DNA of 56,253 bases. Source: Paraburkholderia solitsugae. GTDB lineage: Bacteria > Pseudomonadota > Gammaproteobacteria > Burkholderiales > Burkholderiaceae. The notes under the pieces were generated by a model. The model had not been told where the DNA came from. It did no database searches and saw only the letters and a program-made list of their open reading frames with translations. Of this stretch, positions 1-8,653 are shown in pieces. Both the position numbers and the translations under genes were made by a program. The stretch lies in assembly GCF_013177695.1 (NCBI RefSeq), contig NZ_WOEY01000149.1:1-56253 (forward strand). The letters run 5' to 3'. Within the stretch, counting starts at the first letter, position 1. Each line of letters begins with the position of its first letter.

Positions 1-197
1 TGAGACTTGATACTTTCGCTTCCAGCAGACCCCGAAGGATCCACTGCGCGTCGCGCATCAAGCGCCCACACTTATCGGCTGTTAATTTTTAAAGATCGAT
101 TACGCATTCACTACCGAACCTGCACCGCTGTCGTCAACCTCACAACCACCCGGCACCGCTTCGTTCTGCGTCGCTGCATCAGCAGCAGAGAAACGAG
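1..197 (-). promoter_or_regulatory. Probable rRNA operon leader (5' part)
   Basis: On the minus strand this stretch follows a strong promoter, carries a boxA-like element and runs off the left edge of the window without a convincing coding sequence. From memory, the order AT-rich boxA region, then 'CAGCCGATAAGTGTGGGCG', then 'AGTATCAAG.CTCA' is what precedes 16S rRNA in Burkholderia. I infer that the 16S gene starts shortly beyond position 1. The rRNA gene itself is not in the window. Short ORFs here are low-complexity shadows and are not called. Confidence 0.7.
76..98 (-). promoter_or_regulatory. boxA-like antitermination element
   Basis: The minus strand reads GATCTTTAAAAATTAACAGCC here. 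This resembles the bacterial rRNA boxA consensus (TGCTCTTTAACAA type) bound by NusB/S10. It lies about 100 nt downstream of the -10 element, where a leader boxA would be expected. The identification rests on motif similarity and context only. Confidence 0.5.
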
Positions 198-226
198 ATT
201 ATGGAGAACTTTCGCTACGTCGTCAA
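198..226 (-). promoter_or_regulatory. Sigma70-type promoter, probable rrn P1
   Basis: Read on the minus strand there is a -35 hexamer TTGACG (221-226), a 17-nt spacer and a -10 hexamer CATAAT (198-203). An A/T-rich tract (231-240, including seven A on the minus strand) lies directly upstream, as expected for an UP element. The match and spacing are among the best in the window and fit a strong constitutive rRNA promoter. Confidence 0.75.
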
Positions 227-444
227 CAGGTTTTTTTAACTTTCTCAACCCGCTCACTTCGCTGAAAGCCTTGCCACTCTGGCTCTCCCGCCTCCCGTGC
301 CCCGGCGTCCGAAGCACGAAAGAGCGAGATTCTAGCGAGCCGGACCGTGTCTTGCAAGCGTTATTTTGATACGCATGGATTGCGCCAGAAATGGCGCGAA
401 GATGGCTCAACACGTGGCACAACACACTCACCCAAAGGCCCGCC
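227..444. other. Intergenic spacer between the phn locus and the rrn promoter
   Basis: Apart from the A/T-rich tract next to the promoter at 231-240, I see no gene, repeat or further recognisable site between the phn terminator and the rrn promoter. ORFs crossing it show no protein-like composition. Confidence 0.5.
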
Positions 445-467
445 AAAAACCGCCTCGTTCAGGCGGC
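445..467 (-). terminator. Intrinsic terminator of the phn operon
   Basis: On the minus strand a GC stem GCCGCC/GGCGG with a 7-nt loop (arms 50-54 and 62-66 of the 401-500 block) is followed by five T residues (449-445). The stop codon of the HD-domain gene (459-461) sits in the loop, so the terminator overlaps the end of the coding region. It separates the phn transcript from the rrn promoter downstream on the same strand. Confidence 0.7.
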
Positions 468-1019
468 CGCGCGCCTTTGCATCACGCGCTCGACTACGTT
501 CAAATAGTGATCGAGGCCCGGTGTCGCGCGGTTCTCTTCTTTTGCGCGATCGTCCCATTTGCGCAGGCGCAATGCGTCATCCGCGTAGGGCTTCTGCAAG
601 AACGTCTCAGCCTCTTCCTTACTGAAGATGCCGCCTTGCAATTCCAGGCTCCGCACCGAATCGGCGGAAAGCTGGCCAAAATAAGCATCGTCGATGGCGC
701 AAAGGCAGCGCTTGGCGTCGACGTGCAGCCGAATCGGCTCCAACACCGCGTCCGACAACACCGGCCGCAAGAACGGCAGCGCGAAATACTGATGCAGGTC
801 GTCGATGCCCCGCTCCGTCGGCGTTTCACCTTGCAGATTCAACAGATGGCCGAGGTCGTGCAGAAACGCAGCGGCAACGAGTTCATCGTGAGCGCCCGCC
901 TCCTCCGCCAACGCGCCGCTCTGCAACGCATGTTCAAGCTGGGTCACCGGCTCGCCGCTGTAGGCAAGATTGCCGTATTGCTCAAAAAGCGAACGGATGT
1001 CGTTCAGACTCAATGCCAC
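459..1019 (-). CDS. Phosphonate-operon-associated HD-domain protein, PhnZ-like
   Basis: This 186-aa protein carries an HD-domain signature. The N-terminal part reads 'YSGEPVTQLEHALQ' (residues about 20-33) and is followed by 'FLHDLGH' about 20 residues later, with a further conserved His in 'LHVDAKR'. This is the pattern of the PhnZ di-iron oxygenase family, which cleaves 1-hydroxy-2-aminoethylphosphonate to glycine and phosphate. The start is GTG, placed by a GGGAG ribosome site that overlaps the end of phnY 4 nt upstream. It is the last gene of the phn operon. No PhnY*-type hydroxylase is visible to supply the known PhnZ substrate, so the actual reaction is unknown. Confidence 0.85.
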   Translation of the reverse strand: MALSLNDIRSLFEQYGNLAYSGEPVTQLEHALQSGALAEEAGAHDELVAAAFLHDLGHLLNLQGETPTERGIDDLHQYFALPFLRPVLSDAVLEPIRLHVDAKRCLCAIDDAYFGQLSADSVRSLELQGGIFSKEEAETFLQKPYADDALRLRKWDDRAKEENRATPGLDHYLNVVERVMQRRAAA

Positions 1020-1023
1020 GCTC

Positions 1024-2475
1024 TTACTCCCACGGTAATGAAAAAGTCTTCAGATTGGTGAAGCTCTTCATCGCTTCCTGAACGCCTTCCTTATAGCCAA
1101 GGCCGGAATCCTTGATGCCGCCGAACGGCGTCAGCTCGATCCGGTATCCCGGCACTTCCCATACGTTGACCGTCCCCACGCGCAACTCGTTGATGAAGCG
1201 CGTGATCGCGTCCTGCCGGTTCGTGCACACACCGGACGACAATCCGAACGGCGTCCCGTTACTAATACGAATGGCGTCGTCGAGCGTGTCGAAGGTAATG
1301 ATCGGCGACACCGGGCCGAACGTTTCCTCGCGCACCAGCGTCATTGAAGGATCGACGCCATCGAGCACGGTCGGCGAGTAAAGCGCGCCGTTGCGCTGGT
1401 TGCCGATACGCAAGCGCGCGCCACTCGCGACCGCCTCGTTGACGCGCGCCTCGAATAGTTCTGCTGCAGCGACGTCGATCACGGTGCCCATCTGATTCGA
1501 CGCGTCGAACGGATTGCCGTAGGTCCATGCACGCGTCTTCTCCACGACCAGATCGGTGAAGTCCGCCGCGATGCTCTTCTGCACCAGCATCCGCTTGACT
1601 GCAGTACACCGCTGCCCGGAGTTCTTATACGAGCCCTGCACGGCCAGGGTCGCCGCGCGTTCGAGGTCGGCGTCTTCGAGCACGATCAGCGGATCGTTGC
1701 CGCCCAGTTCCAGCACGACGCGCCGGTAAGCCGCCTTCGCCGCAATGTATTTGCCGATCGCCACGCCACCCGTGAAGGTCACGAGCTCCGCCAGAGGATG
1801 CGTGATCAGTTCGTCAGCGATTTCGCGCGGATCGCCGGTCAACACCTGCAGCATCGGCGTCGGCAAACCCGCTTCATAAAGAATGTCCGCCAGGTACAAC
1901 GCCGACAAAGGCACTTTCTCCGACGGCTTCAGCACGACACGATTATTGGTTGCAACAGCCGGCGCAATCTTGTGCGCGACCTGGTTCATCGGATGGTTGA
2001 ACGGCGTAATCGCGACAATCACACCCGCCAGCGGCTCGCGCTGCGAAAACACCCGCCGCTGCTTGCCATGCGGCGTCAAATCGCAGGAGAAGCTCTGGCC
2101 GTCGTCGCGCAAGGCTTCGATCGAGGCGAACTTGAAGACATCGGCGACGCGGCCGATCTCGTAGCGCGAATCCTGCTTCGACAAACCCGACTCGAGCGAA
2201 ATCAGGTCCGAGGCCTCCTCGGTCCGCTCCCGCAGCAATGCCGCGGCGCGCTCGAGAATCTGCGAACGCTCGTAGCGCGTGAGCTTCGCCTGATACGCGG
2301 CGGCATATTCGAACGCGGCGCGCACGTCGTCGATGCTCGCCAACGGGACCGTGCCCACCCGCGTCCCCGTAAAAGGATCGAACACGTCGAGCGTGCGCGA
2401 CCGTGCCGCGCGCTCGCCTTTGAGCCGCAGCGCTTCTGCGCGAAATGCCGGATGGTCCCGCAACACGGCGTTCAT
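1024..2475 (-). CDS. phnY: Phosphonoacetaldehyde dehydrogenase
   Basis: A 483-aa aldehyde dehydrogenase family protein of full length. It has the 'LELGGNDP' general-base segment (Glu256) and the nucleophile Cys290 in 'NSGQRCTAVKR', close to the Cys291 known for S. meliloti PhnY. It should oxidise phosphonoacetaldehyde, the PhnW product, to phosphonoacetate with NAD(P)+ in the cytoplasm. Its start codon overlaps the phnA stop as ATGA (2472-2475), so the two are translationally coupled. The neighbouring phnA, phnW and transport genes make the substrate assignment much more certain than the family motif alone. Confidence 0.93.
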   Translation of the reverse strand: MNAVLRDHPAFRAEALRLKGERAARSRTLDVFDPFTGTRVGTVPLASIDDVRAAFEYAAAYQAKLTRYERSQILERAAALLRERTEEASDLISLESGLSKQDSRYEIGRVADVFKFASIEALRDDGQSFSCDLTPHGKQRRVFSQREPLAGVIVAITPFNHPMNQVAHKIAPAVATNNRVVLKPSEKVPLSALYLADILYEAGLPTPMLQVLTGDPREIADELITHPLAELVTFTGGVAIGKYIAAKAAYRRVVLELGGNDPLIVLEDADLERAATLAVQGSYKNSGQRCTAVKRMLVQKSIAADFTDLVVEKTRAWTYGNPFDASNQMGTVIDVAAAELFEARVNEAVASGARLRIGNQRNGALYSPTVLDGVDPSMTLVREETFGPVSPIITFDTLDDAIRISNGTPFGLSSGVCTNRQDAITRFINELRVGTVNVWEVPGYRIELTPFGGIKDSGLGYKEGVQEAMKSFTNLKTFSLPWE

Positions 2476-3728
2476 GATGCCGACACGTGATTCAACGCGA
2501 CGTCGAAGATATCGAAGTTGCGCAACCGTTTACCAGCGGGCACTCCCTCGACACGCCGATTGAACAGCAGCGGCACTTCCTGCTCGGAAATACCGCCATG
2601 CGAACGCAATGGCACGGTTAGTCCGGACAGATCGTGCTCATCGCGACGCGTGCCGAGCGCCACATGCCGGGTACTGACCACGACGATATCGCCGACGCGG
2701 TCGTTCGGCAGCTCAAAGCGCTCGCACGCCGCGCCGTTGTCGAGCACGACCTCGATGCCTTGCAAGCCGCCGATCCGCTCGATCACCTGTGCGACGCTCA
2801 CATCATGCGGCAGATAGATCGTCGCGAACGAACCGAGCGCGCCGTGATGCACGACATAGGGATCGGTAATCGGCAGAATCACACGCGCTTTCCCGTGCCC
2901 GAGCCAATCGTCCAGCACGTCCTGCAGATAGATGACATTCGGCTCGCCGGTCTGCGGATCGTGCTTGGCGTTCATGCCGTGGTCGGCGGTCAGGCCGATC
3001 ACCCAGCCGAGTGCGTCGAGCTTCGCGAGATAGCCATCCATCATTGCGTAGAACGCGTTCGCGCCTTCGGTGCCCGGCGCCCATTTGTGCTGGATGTAAT
3101 CGGTGGTCGACAGATACATCAGGTCGAGCTTGCGGGTCTCAGCAAGCCGTACGCCGGCAGCGAACACGAATTCGGACAGACCCGCGCTATAGACATCCGG
3201 CACCGGCAAACCGACCAGATCGAGCACTTCGTCGATGCCGTTTTCTTCGCGCGTCACCGTGTCGGCTTTTTCCGCTGAGAAACAGATGCCCTTCAATTGC
3301 CAGCCGAGCAAACGGCGCAGCTTGTCTTTCGCGGTGACCACGGCAACCGACGCGCCGGCTTCAGCAGCGGCCGCCAGCAAGGTCCCTGCGCGCAGATAGG
3401 CGGGATCGTTCATCATCACTTCCGCGCCTTCGCCGCCGTTCGCGTCCGGGTCCCAGAAGTAATTACCGCAAATGCCGTGCACCGAGGGCGGCACGCCGCA
3501 CACGATCGACAGATTATTCGGGTTGGTGAACGACGGAATCACGCAGTCGCCCTTGAAGGCCGCGCCGCTTTTGAGCATCTTGCCGATGAAAGGCGCGACG
3601 CCCGCCGCGACCGCGGCTTCGAGGTAATCGTATTCGCAGCCGTCGACACACACCACGACGGTCGGTTGCGAGGGCAGCCGGTAGCTGCGGCCGTTGACGT
3701 CGATCGTATGTTCGCTTGGGTTTGCCAT
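2472..3728 (-). CDS. phnA: Phosphonoacetate hydrolase
   Basis: A 418-aa member of the alkaline phosphatase superfamily. Asp29 ('CVDGCEYDY') and the nucleophile Thr68 ('IPSFTNPNN') are at the positions known for S. meliloti PhnA. Further metal-ligand segments are 'STTDYIQHKW' and 'TADHGMNAKHD'. The enzyme cleaves the C-P bond of phosphonoacetate to acetate and phosphate using two zinc ions. The ATG follows a GGAAGGT ribosome site. It lies between the GntR regulator (57 nt upstream) and phnY (overlapping by 4 nt), all in one direction. Confidence 0.95.
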   Translation of the reverse strand: MANPSEHTIDVNGRSYRLPSQPTVVVCVDGCEYDYLEAAVAAGVAPFIGKMLKSGAAFKGDCVIPSFTNPNNLSIVCGVPPSVHGICGNYFWDPDANGGEGAEVMMNDPAYLRAGTLLAAAAEAGASVAVVTAKDKLRRLLGWQLKGICFSAEKADTVTREENGIDEVLDLVGLPVPDVYSAGLSEFVFAAGVRLAETRKLDLMYLSTTDYIQHKWAPGTEGANAFYAMMDGYLAKLDALGWVIGLTADHGMNAKHDPQTGEPNVIYLQDVLDDWLGHGKARVILPITDPYVVHHGALGSFATIYLPHDVSVAQVIERIGGLQGIEVVLDNGAACERFELPNDRVGDIVVVSTRHVALGTRRDEHDLSGLTVPLRSHGGISEQEVPLLFNRRVEGVPAGKRLRNFDIFDVALNHVSAS

Positions 3729-3785
3729 TGTTACCTTCCATGCATGGAGAGCACGCGTGCTCTAGTCAATCTGTTGCAACCAGTC

Positions 3786-4520
3786 TCAATCGTTCGATGC
3801 CGCCGACATCTGCACCGCGCCCAACAGCCCCGCCGGTTCGCACGCCTCACGCGCGCGCTGCAGGCCGCCGTTCACATGCGCGTGCATCAGCGCGGCGGCA
3901 TGTTCGGCGTCGCGCGAGGCCAGCGCTGTCAGAATCGCGCGATGTTCGGCGAGCGAGCGCTCCATCGCATCGGCATGCACCACCAGCGCGGCACGGCGAA
4001 ACAGGCTCAACTCGCTCACCAGCCTTCGGTACGTCTCGTACAGCTTGACGTTGCCCGACGCCGCCACGATCGCGTCGTGAAACGCCACATTGGCGCGCGC
4101 GTAAGCATCGTGATCCTGCGCGTCGAGCGCGGCGCGCATCGCGTCGACCCACTCGCGCAACACGGCAAGCTTCTGCGCATCGATACGCGAAGCCAGCATC
4201 CGGCACGCCGCTTCTTCAAGCACCGCGCGCACCACGTAAATCTCGTCCGCTTCCGCCAGTGAAACCGTCCGCACGAACACGCCACGGTTTTTTTCGGTGC
4301 GCACGAGGCCCGCTTGCTCCAGTGCGCGAAACGCCTCACGCACCGGCCCACGCGACACTTGCAGACGCGCGGCCCAGTCGGCTTCATTGAGTTTGTCGCC
4401 GGGCGCGATCGCCCCTTCGATGATGTGTCGTTCGATTTCGTCGCGGACCAGCGTCGTCAGCGAATGCCTGCGCACAACCTCAATCGGATCGACAGAAGCA
4501 GTTTGCATATATTCGGTCAT
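3786..4520 (-). CDS. GntR-family (FCD) regulator of phosphonate use
   Basis: The protein has an N-terminal winged helix ('GDKLNEADWAARLQVSRGPVREAFRALEQAG') quoted here only by its core 'LQVSRGPVREAFRALEQAGL', followed by an FCD ligand-binding domain ending in repeated 'AAALMHAHVNGG'-type helices. It sits inside the phn operon between phnV and phnA, so it most likely controls this locus in response to AEP or a pathway intermediate. The start is uncertain: ATG at 4520 was chosen, but 4508 and 4568 are possible and none has a good ribosome site. A 15-bp sequence just upstream of the 4520 start is nearly repeated in the phnS-phnW intergenic region. Confidence 0.88.
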   Translation of the reverse strand: MTEYMQTASVDPIEVVRRHSLTTLVRDEIERHIIEGAIAPGDKLNEADWAARLQVSRGPVREAFRALEQAGLVRTEKNRGVFVRTVSLAEADEIYVVRAVLEEAACRMLASRIDAQKLAVLREWVDAMRAALDAQDHDAYARANVAFHDAIVAASGNVKLYETYRRLVSELSLFRRAALVVHADAMERSLAEHRAILTALASRDAEHAAALMHAHVNGGLQRAREACEPAGLLGAVQMSAASND

Positions 4521-4522
4521 TT

Positions 4523-4537
4523 TGACAAATTTCGCCA
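4523..4537. promoter_or_regulatory. Candidate operator of the phn GntR regulator, copy 1
   Basis: The sequence TGACAAATTTCGCCA lies immediately upstream of the regulator's chosen start. It matches 13 of 15 positions of TGACACAATTCGCCA at 8937-8951, between phnS and phnW. Shared sites at the regulator gene and at the divergent promoter region are what an autoregulated local repressor would show. This is inferred from sequence recurrence only. Confidence 0.4.
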
Positions 4538-4595
4538 CATCGATATGAGTTTGCGCGCCGTATGGCACGCAAACACAACCATCAAAAGATACGTG

Positions 4596-5459
4596 TCAGT
4601 CTGCCCGACGGCGCGGGACACGCGCCGCGATCAGCAGCAGCGCGGCCAGCGAGACCATCAGCAGAATCAGCGACAACGCGGAGGCCGGCAGGTAATAACC
4701 ACGCTCCACCTGCCCGACCACAACGATCGGCACCGTCGCAAAGCCTGGCGGGTACACGGTGAGCGTGGCGCCGAGTTCGCCGAGCGAAAGCGCGAAGCCG
4801 AGTGCGAGACTCGCGCGGATCGCCGGCACCAGTTGCGGCAGCACGACGCGCCGCAGCACCATCGACGGCGGCGCACCGAGGCTCGCTGCCGCTTCGCGCA
4901 GAATGGTCAATTCCGGACGCAACGCGGCAGCCGCGCATCGGTAGCAGAACGGCAACACCAACGCGAGCTGCACAAAGACGACGATAGCCGCCGAGCTCGA
5001 GAGATCGAACGGCCGCTTGTGGTACGCAATCAGCACGGCCAGCCCGAGCACCACGCTCGGTACGCCATTGGGCATCATTGCGATGGTGTCCACGAGCGCG
5101 CCGAGACCACGCCGGTCGCGTCCTTCGAGCGCCAGCGCCAGCCACAGCCCGATAATCGTGCCGAGCACGGCAACGCCCATGCCGATTCCGAGGCTCGTCG
5201 TCAACGCGTCGAAGTCGCTGGAACCCAGCCGTTCGAACCAGCGCATGCTGAGGCTGTCCGGCAGGATCGTGCCCGACCAGTGCCCGGCCACGCTTGATAG
5301 CGCGACCACCAGCACCGGCAAGACGAACAGCCAGAAGCACAGCAACGCGGCAAAGCCGAGAAACAGGCCGCCTAACATCCGCACCAGCAGGCTGTGCCGG
5401 ACCGGCCGCGCCTTCTTGTGCATGACCGGCAAAACGGTCGGGTCGAGTTCAACGGCCAT
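4596..5459 (-). CDS. phnV: AEP ABC transporter permease
   Basis: A 287-aa integral membrane protein with about six hydrophobic segments. It carries the binding-protein-dependent permease EAA loop 'REAAASLGAPPSMVLRRVVLP'-type motif, of which 'EAAASLGAPPSMVLRRV' is seen around residue 190. It forms the inner-membrane channel together with PhnU. Its start overlaps the end of phnU by 11 nt. The presence of phnS, phnT and the catabolic genes supports AEP as substrate rather than another small solute. Confidence 0.87.
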   Translation of the reverse strand: MAVELDPTVLPVMHKKARPVRHSLLVRMLGGLFLGFAALLCFWLFVLPVLVVALSSVAGHWSGTILPDSLSMRWFERLGSSDFDALTTSLGIGMGVAVLGTIIGLWLALALEGRDRRGLGALVDTIAMMPNGVPSVVLGLAVLIAYHKRPFDLSSSAAIVVFVQLALVLPFCYRCAAAALRPELTILREAAASLGAPPSMVLRRVVLPQLVPAIRASLALGFALSLGELGATLTVYPPGFATVPIVVVGQVERGYYLPASALSLILLMVSLAALLLIAARVPRRRAD

Positions 5460-6393
5460 GGCCCGCTCCTTTCACCTTGCGACGGTTGACCTGTCGGTAC
5501 AACGCGTACAGCGACAAAGACATGATCAGCATCACGACCGCGCCGGCGGCGGCGGTCGGCAGATCGAGGTCGACGGTCGCGGAACTGTAGATCGCGACCG
5601 GCAGCGTAATCAGATGCGCGCTACCGAGCACGAGCAGAATGCCGAACTCGTTCAACGTCAGCAGAAAACACAGGATCGTGCCCGCGGCGATACCCGGCCA
5701 CGCGAGCGGCAGGATCACCTTGTACGCGACCATCCAACCGCTTGCGCCGAGACTGCGGGCGGCTTCGATCAACCGCATGTCGAGCGTGGCGAACGACGCC
5801 AGCGTCGGACGCACGACGAACGGTGCGTAGAAGACCACTTCCGCGAGAATCACCCCGCCCACGCCGAACAGGAAATTGAGCGGCGGCGCCTCGAGATGAA
5901 ACAGCCGCTGCAAGGCAATGCTGACCGAGCCTTGCGAGCCGTACAGAAAGATCAGCGTGAACGCCACCAGAAACGACGGAAAGGCGACGAACAGTTCGAG
6001 AAAGCGCGTGATCATCCGCGCGCCGGGAAACGGCTTGAAGAACAATAGCGACGCCAACGCGACGCCGAGCAAGGACGCGAGCCCCGCGCTGACGAACAGG
6101 ATCCATAGCGTCGTGCCCACTACGCCGCGCGTCTCCGGGTTACCGAAGAACGTCGAGTACGCTTGCAGACTCAAACCGTGCTGGCCGGTCAAACTCAATA
6201 GCACCAGCCGCACCAGCGGATAAATGACGAGCGGACCGAGTACGACTACCGCGATGAACAGCAGATGCCATTGCGCGGCGCGTTCGCGGCGCTTCACCGA
6301 GGCCGTATGCGCCGCGGCGCTGGCGGCCCGGCGAGCGTCGGCGGCAGCGGCGCTGAGCGAATTGGGGGTATCAGGGGTTGATAAGGACGACAT
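5449..6393 (-). CDS. phnU: AEP ABC transporter permease
   Basis: An ABC permease of about 314 aa from the chosen ATG (6393), which has GAGG six nt upstream; an in-frame ATG at 6420 would add nine residues. It has a long alanine-rich cytoplasmic N-terminus, then six or so membrane segments and the EAA loop 'IEAARSLGASGWMVAYKVIL'. It overlaps the end of phnT by 23 nt and the start of phnV by 11 nt, a tightly packed operon. The two permeases are separate genes here rather than one fused double-length permease. Confidence 0.87.
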   Translation of the reverse strand: MSSLSTPDTPNSLSAAAADARRAASAAAHTASVKRRERAAQWHLLFIAVVVLGPLVIYPLVRLVLLSLTGQHGLSLQAYSTFFGNPETRGVVGTTLWILFVSAGLASLLGVALASLLFFKPFPGARMITRFLELFVAFPSFLVAFTLIFLYGSQGSVSIALQRLFHLEAPPLNFLFGVGGVILAEVVFYAPFVVRPTLASFATLDMRLIEAARSLGASGWMVAYKVILPLAWPGIAAGTILCFLLTLNEFGILLVLGSAHLITLPVAIYSSATVDLDLPTAAAGAVVMLIMSLSLYALYRQVNRRKVKGAGHGR

Positions 6394-7480
6394 CGTCAGC
6401 CTCATAACGCAGGGAAACACGCGCGCCCTTCTCCGGCATCATGCCGTTGCCGCGCTGCGTGGTGACGAGCACCGGCTCGTTGGGCATCGCGTCCAGAGCG
6501 ACCGACACCGACAGCACCGCGCCGTACCATTCGACCGACGTAATCGCGCCATGCAACTGGCCTTCGCCGAGCGGGACGATACGCAGCGCCTCCGGACGCA
6601 GACACGCGACCCGCTCACGCTCGTTATAGTGCACGTCGCCCATGCTGAATGCGACCTGCGGCGGCAACAGATTGGCCGCGCCCAGATAGCGCGCGACAAA
6701 ACCGTCGTTCGGCGTGTCGTACAACTGTTGCGGCGTGCCGAGCTGCGCGATGCGGCCTTCGCGCATCAGCAGCGTGCGGTCGGACAGCACCAGCGCGTCG
6801 TCCTGATCGTGCGTCACGCAGACGATCGTCAAATTCGGCAGGCGCTCATGCAGCGCCTTCAGTTCGGAACGCACCGAGGCGCGTAGATTGGCGTCGAGTG
6901 CGGAAAGCGGTTCGTCGAGCAACAGCACATCGGGCTCGATCACGAGCGCGCGCGCCAAGGCCACACGCTGCTGCATGCCACCCGACAATTGCGCGGGCAT
7001 GTGATGCCCGGCGTCGCCCAGTTGCACGAGCTTCAAGGCATCGGCAACCCGTCGCGCGACATCCTTCGACGGCGTGCGGCGCGCGCGCAACCCGAAAGCC
7101 ACGTTGTCGAACACCGACAGATGCGGAAACAGCGCATAGCTCTGAAACAGCAAGCCGAGATTGCGCTTATGCGGCGGCACATGCGTCAGGTCGTGACCGG
7201 CAACAGTCAGCGTACCGGACAGTCCGTCCGCTTCAATGAACCCGGCGATGAAGCGCAACAGCGTGGTCTTGCCGCAACCGCTGCGGCCGAGCACGGTGAG
7301 CAATTCACCGCGCTGAATGGTCAGCGACAGATCGTCGAGCACGGTGCGCGTTCCGAAGCGCACCGTCAGATGGTCGATCTGCACGCCGCCCGGCGTGTTC
7401 GAACGCGCGGCGTCGAGCGCGTCCGGTGAGGCGCCGAGCGCGCCTGGGTGAGCAAGACTGGCCGTATTCACCGGGTTCAT
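6371..7480 (-). CDS. phnT: AEP ABC transporter ATP-binding protein
   Basis: A 369-aa ABC ATPase with Walker A 'GRSGCGKTT', the signature 'LSGGMQQRVALARAL', Walker B 'VLLLDEPLSALD' and switch histidine in 'CVTHDQDDAL'. A C-terminal TOBE-like region of about 90 residues follows, typical of importers of the Fe/polyamine/phosphonate type. It powers PhnU-PhnV. The GGAGG ribosome site abuts the ATG at 7480 with no spacer, while an in-frame GTG three codons later (7471) has 9-nt spacing, so the true start may be 7471. Confidence 0.9.
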   Translation of the reverse strand: MNPVNTASLAHPGALGASPDALDAARSNTPGGVQIDHLTVRFGTRTVLDDLSLTIQRGELLTVLGRSGCGKTTLLRFIAGFIEADGLSGTLTVAGHDLTHVPPHKRNLGLLFQSYALFPHLSVFDNVAFGLRARRTPSKDVARRVADALKLVQLGDAGHHMPAQLSGGMQQRVALARALVIEPDVLLLDEPLSALDANLRASVRSELKALHERLPNLTIVCVTHDQDDALVLSDRTLLMREGRIAQLGTPQQLYDTPNDGFVARYLGAANLLPPQVAFSMGDVHYNERERVACLRPEALRIVPLGEGQLHGAITSVEWYGAVLSVSVALDAMPNEPVLVTTQRGNGMMPEKGARVSLRYEADDVVLINP

Positions 7481-7558
7481 CCTCCAACTAGATTAATGCT
7501 GATACGGCGCCTCGCGCGAATGCAGGGGGCGCCGCCTGACTCAATTACGAACTGCTGC

Positions 7559-8653
7559 TTACTGCGCCGGCTTGACCACTTCGATCTGCTTGCCCGACGA
7601 ACCGATCACATCGCTCTTCCAACGCGCCGTCCAGTCAGCCTTCTTCGCCATCACTTGCGTCCAGTCCACCGGGATCAGCGTCACGCCGGCGATCGCCTTC
7701 TTGACTGCTTCACCGTTCTTGCCGGCGAGCGGCACGTCGGTACGGCCCGGGATACCGAAGATGTCCGGCACCTTGGATTGCACGTCGGTCGACATCAGGT
7801 AGTCGATCAATTTCTTGCCTTCTGCCTGGTTCGGGCCGTTCTTGATCAGGCCGATCGCGTACGGCAGCTGGAACGTAGTCGGCTTGCCGCCGGCGCTGGC
7901 TGCGAGGAAGATTGGCTTGAGCGACAGACCGCCGTTCGCTGCATCGTCCAGATCCATCTGCAGGTCGCCGTTAGCGAAGGCGATTTCGTTACGCGAGAGC
8001 AGCACGTCGAGGTAGCCGGTGCCCTTGGTGTGGAACTTGGCGCTCTCTTCGAGCTTCTTCAGATAGTCGAACGCCTTGTCTTCACCCATCAGCGACGTGG
8101 TCAGGATGATCACGGCCATACCGTCGCCAGCCGTGGCCGGGTTCGAGTAGGCGACCTTGCCGGTGTAATCCGGATGCAGCAGGTCGGCGAACGTCTTCGG
8201 CTGGTTCTTCGTGACGTCCGGGTTGATCGCGAACGAGAAGTAGTTGTTCACGAAGGTCGCCCATGCACCGTTCGGCGCCTTGGCGATCGCCGGCACGTTC
8301 TTGTAGTTGGCGCTCTGATACGCCTGCAGCAGGCCGCTCTGGTCGGCTTGCTGGATGAACGGCGGCAACGTGACGATCACGTCGGCCTTCGGCTGATCCT
8401 TCTCGATGGTGGCGCGGTTCACCACTTCACCGCTACCTGCCGTGACGATGTTGACCTTCACGCCTTCCTTCTTTTCGAAGGCCGGCAGCACATCCTTATA
8501 GAGGTTTTCGAGGCCGTCGGCGGTGTACAGCACCACTGCGTCAGCCGCATGGGCCTGCATCGCCGTGCCGCCGAACGCTGCAGCGGCGATCAGCGCCGGC
8601 AACAGTTTGCGTGCGAGGCCAGCCGTGGCGTGAAGGGAATTCGTCTTTGTCAT
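7559..8653 (-). CDS. phnS: AEP-binding periplasmic protein
   Basis: A 364-aa extracellular solute-binding protein from the ATG at 8653, which follows a GGAGAG site. The N-terminus is a clear Sec signal peptide ending 'MQAHAAD', and the mature protein starts 'VVLYTADGLENLYKDVLPAF', the fold of iron/phosphonate-type binding proteins. It captures the phosphonate in the periplasm and delivers it to PhnTUV. It is the first gene of the minus-strand phn operon and is separated from phnT by 78 nt. Confidence 0.88.
   Translation of the reverse strand: MTKTNSLHATAGLARKLLPALIAAAAFGGTAMQAHAADAVVLYTADGLENLYKDVLPAFEKKEGVKVNIVTAGSGEVVNRATIEKDQPKADVIVTLPPFIQQADQSGLLQAYQSANYKNVPAIAKAPNGAWATFVNNYFSFAINPDVTKNQPKTFADLLHPDYTGKVAYSNPATAGDGMAVIILTTSLMGEDKAFDYLKKLEESAKFHTKGTGYLDVLLSRNEIAFANGDLQMDLDDAANGGLSLKPIFLAASAGGKPTTFQLPYAIGLIKNGPNQAEGKKLIDYLMSTDVQSKVPDIFGIPGRTDVPLAGKNGEAVKKAIAGVTLIPVDWTQVMAKKADWTARWKSDVIGSSGKQIEVVKPAQ

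Noticed and set aside
7..369. 120-codon open frame at the left edge
   Set aside because: It lies across a probable rRNA promoter and leader; the translation is Arg/Ser-rich and without domains. Such frames are frequent false calls beside rRNA operons.
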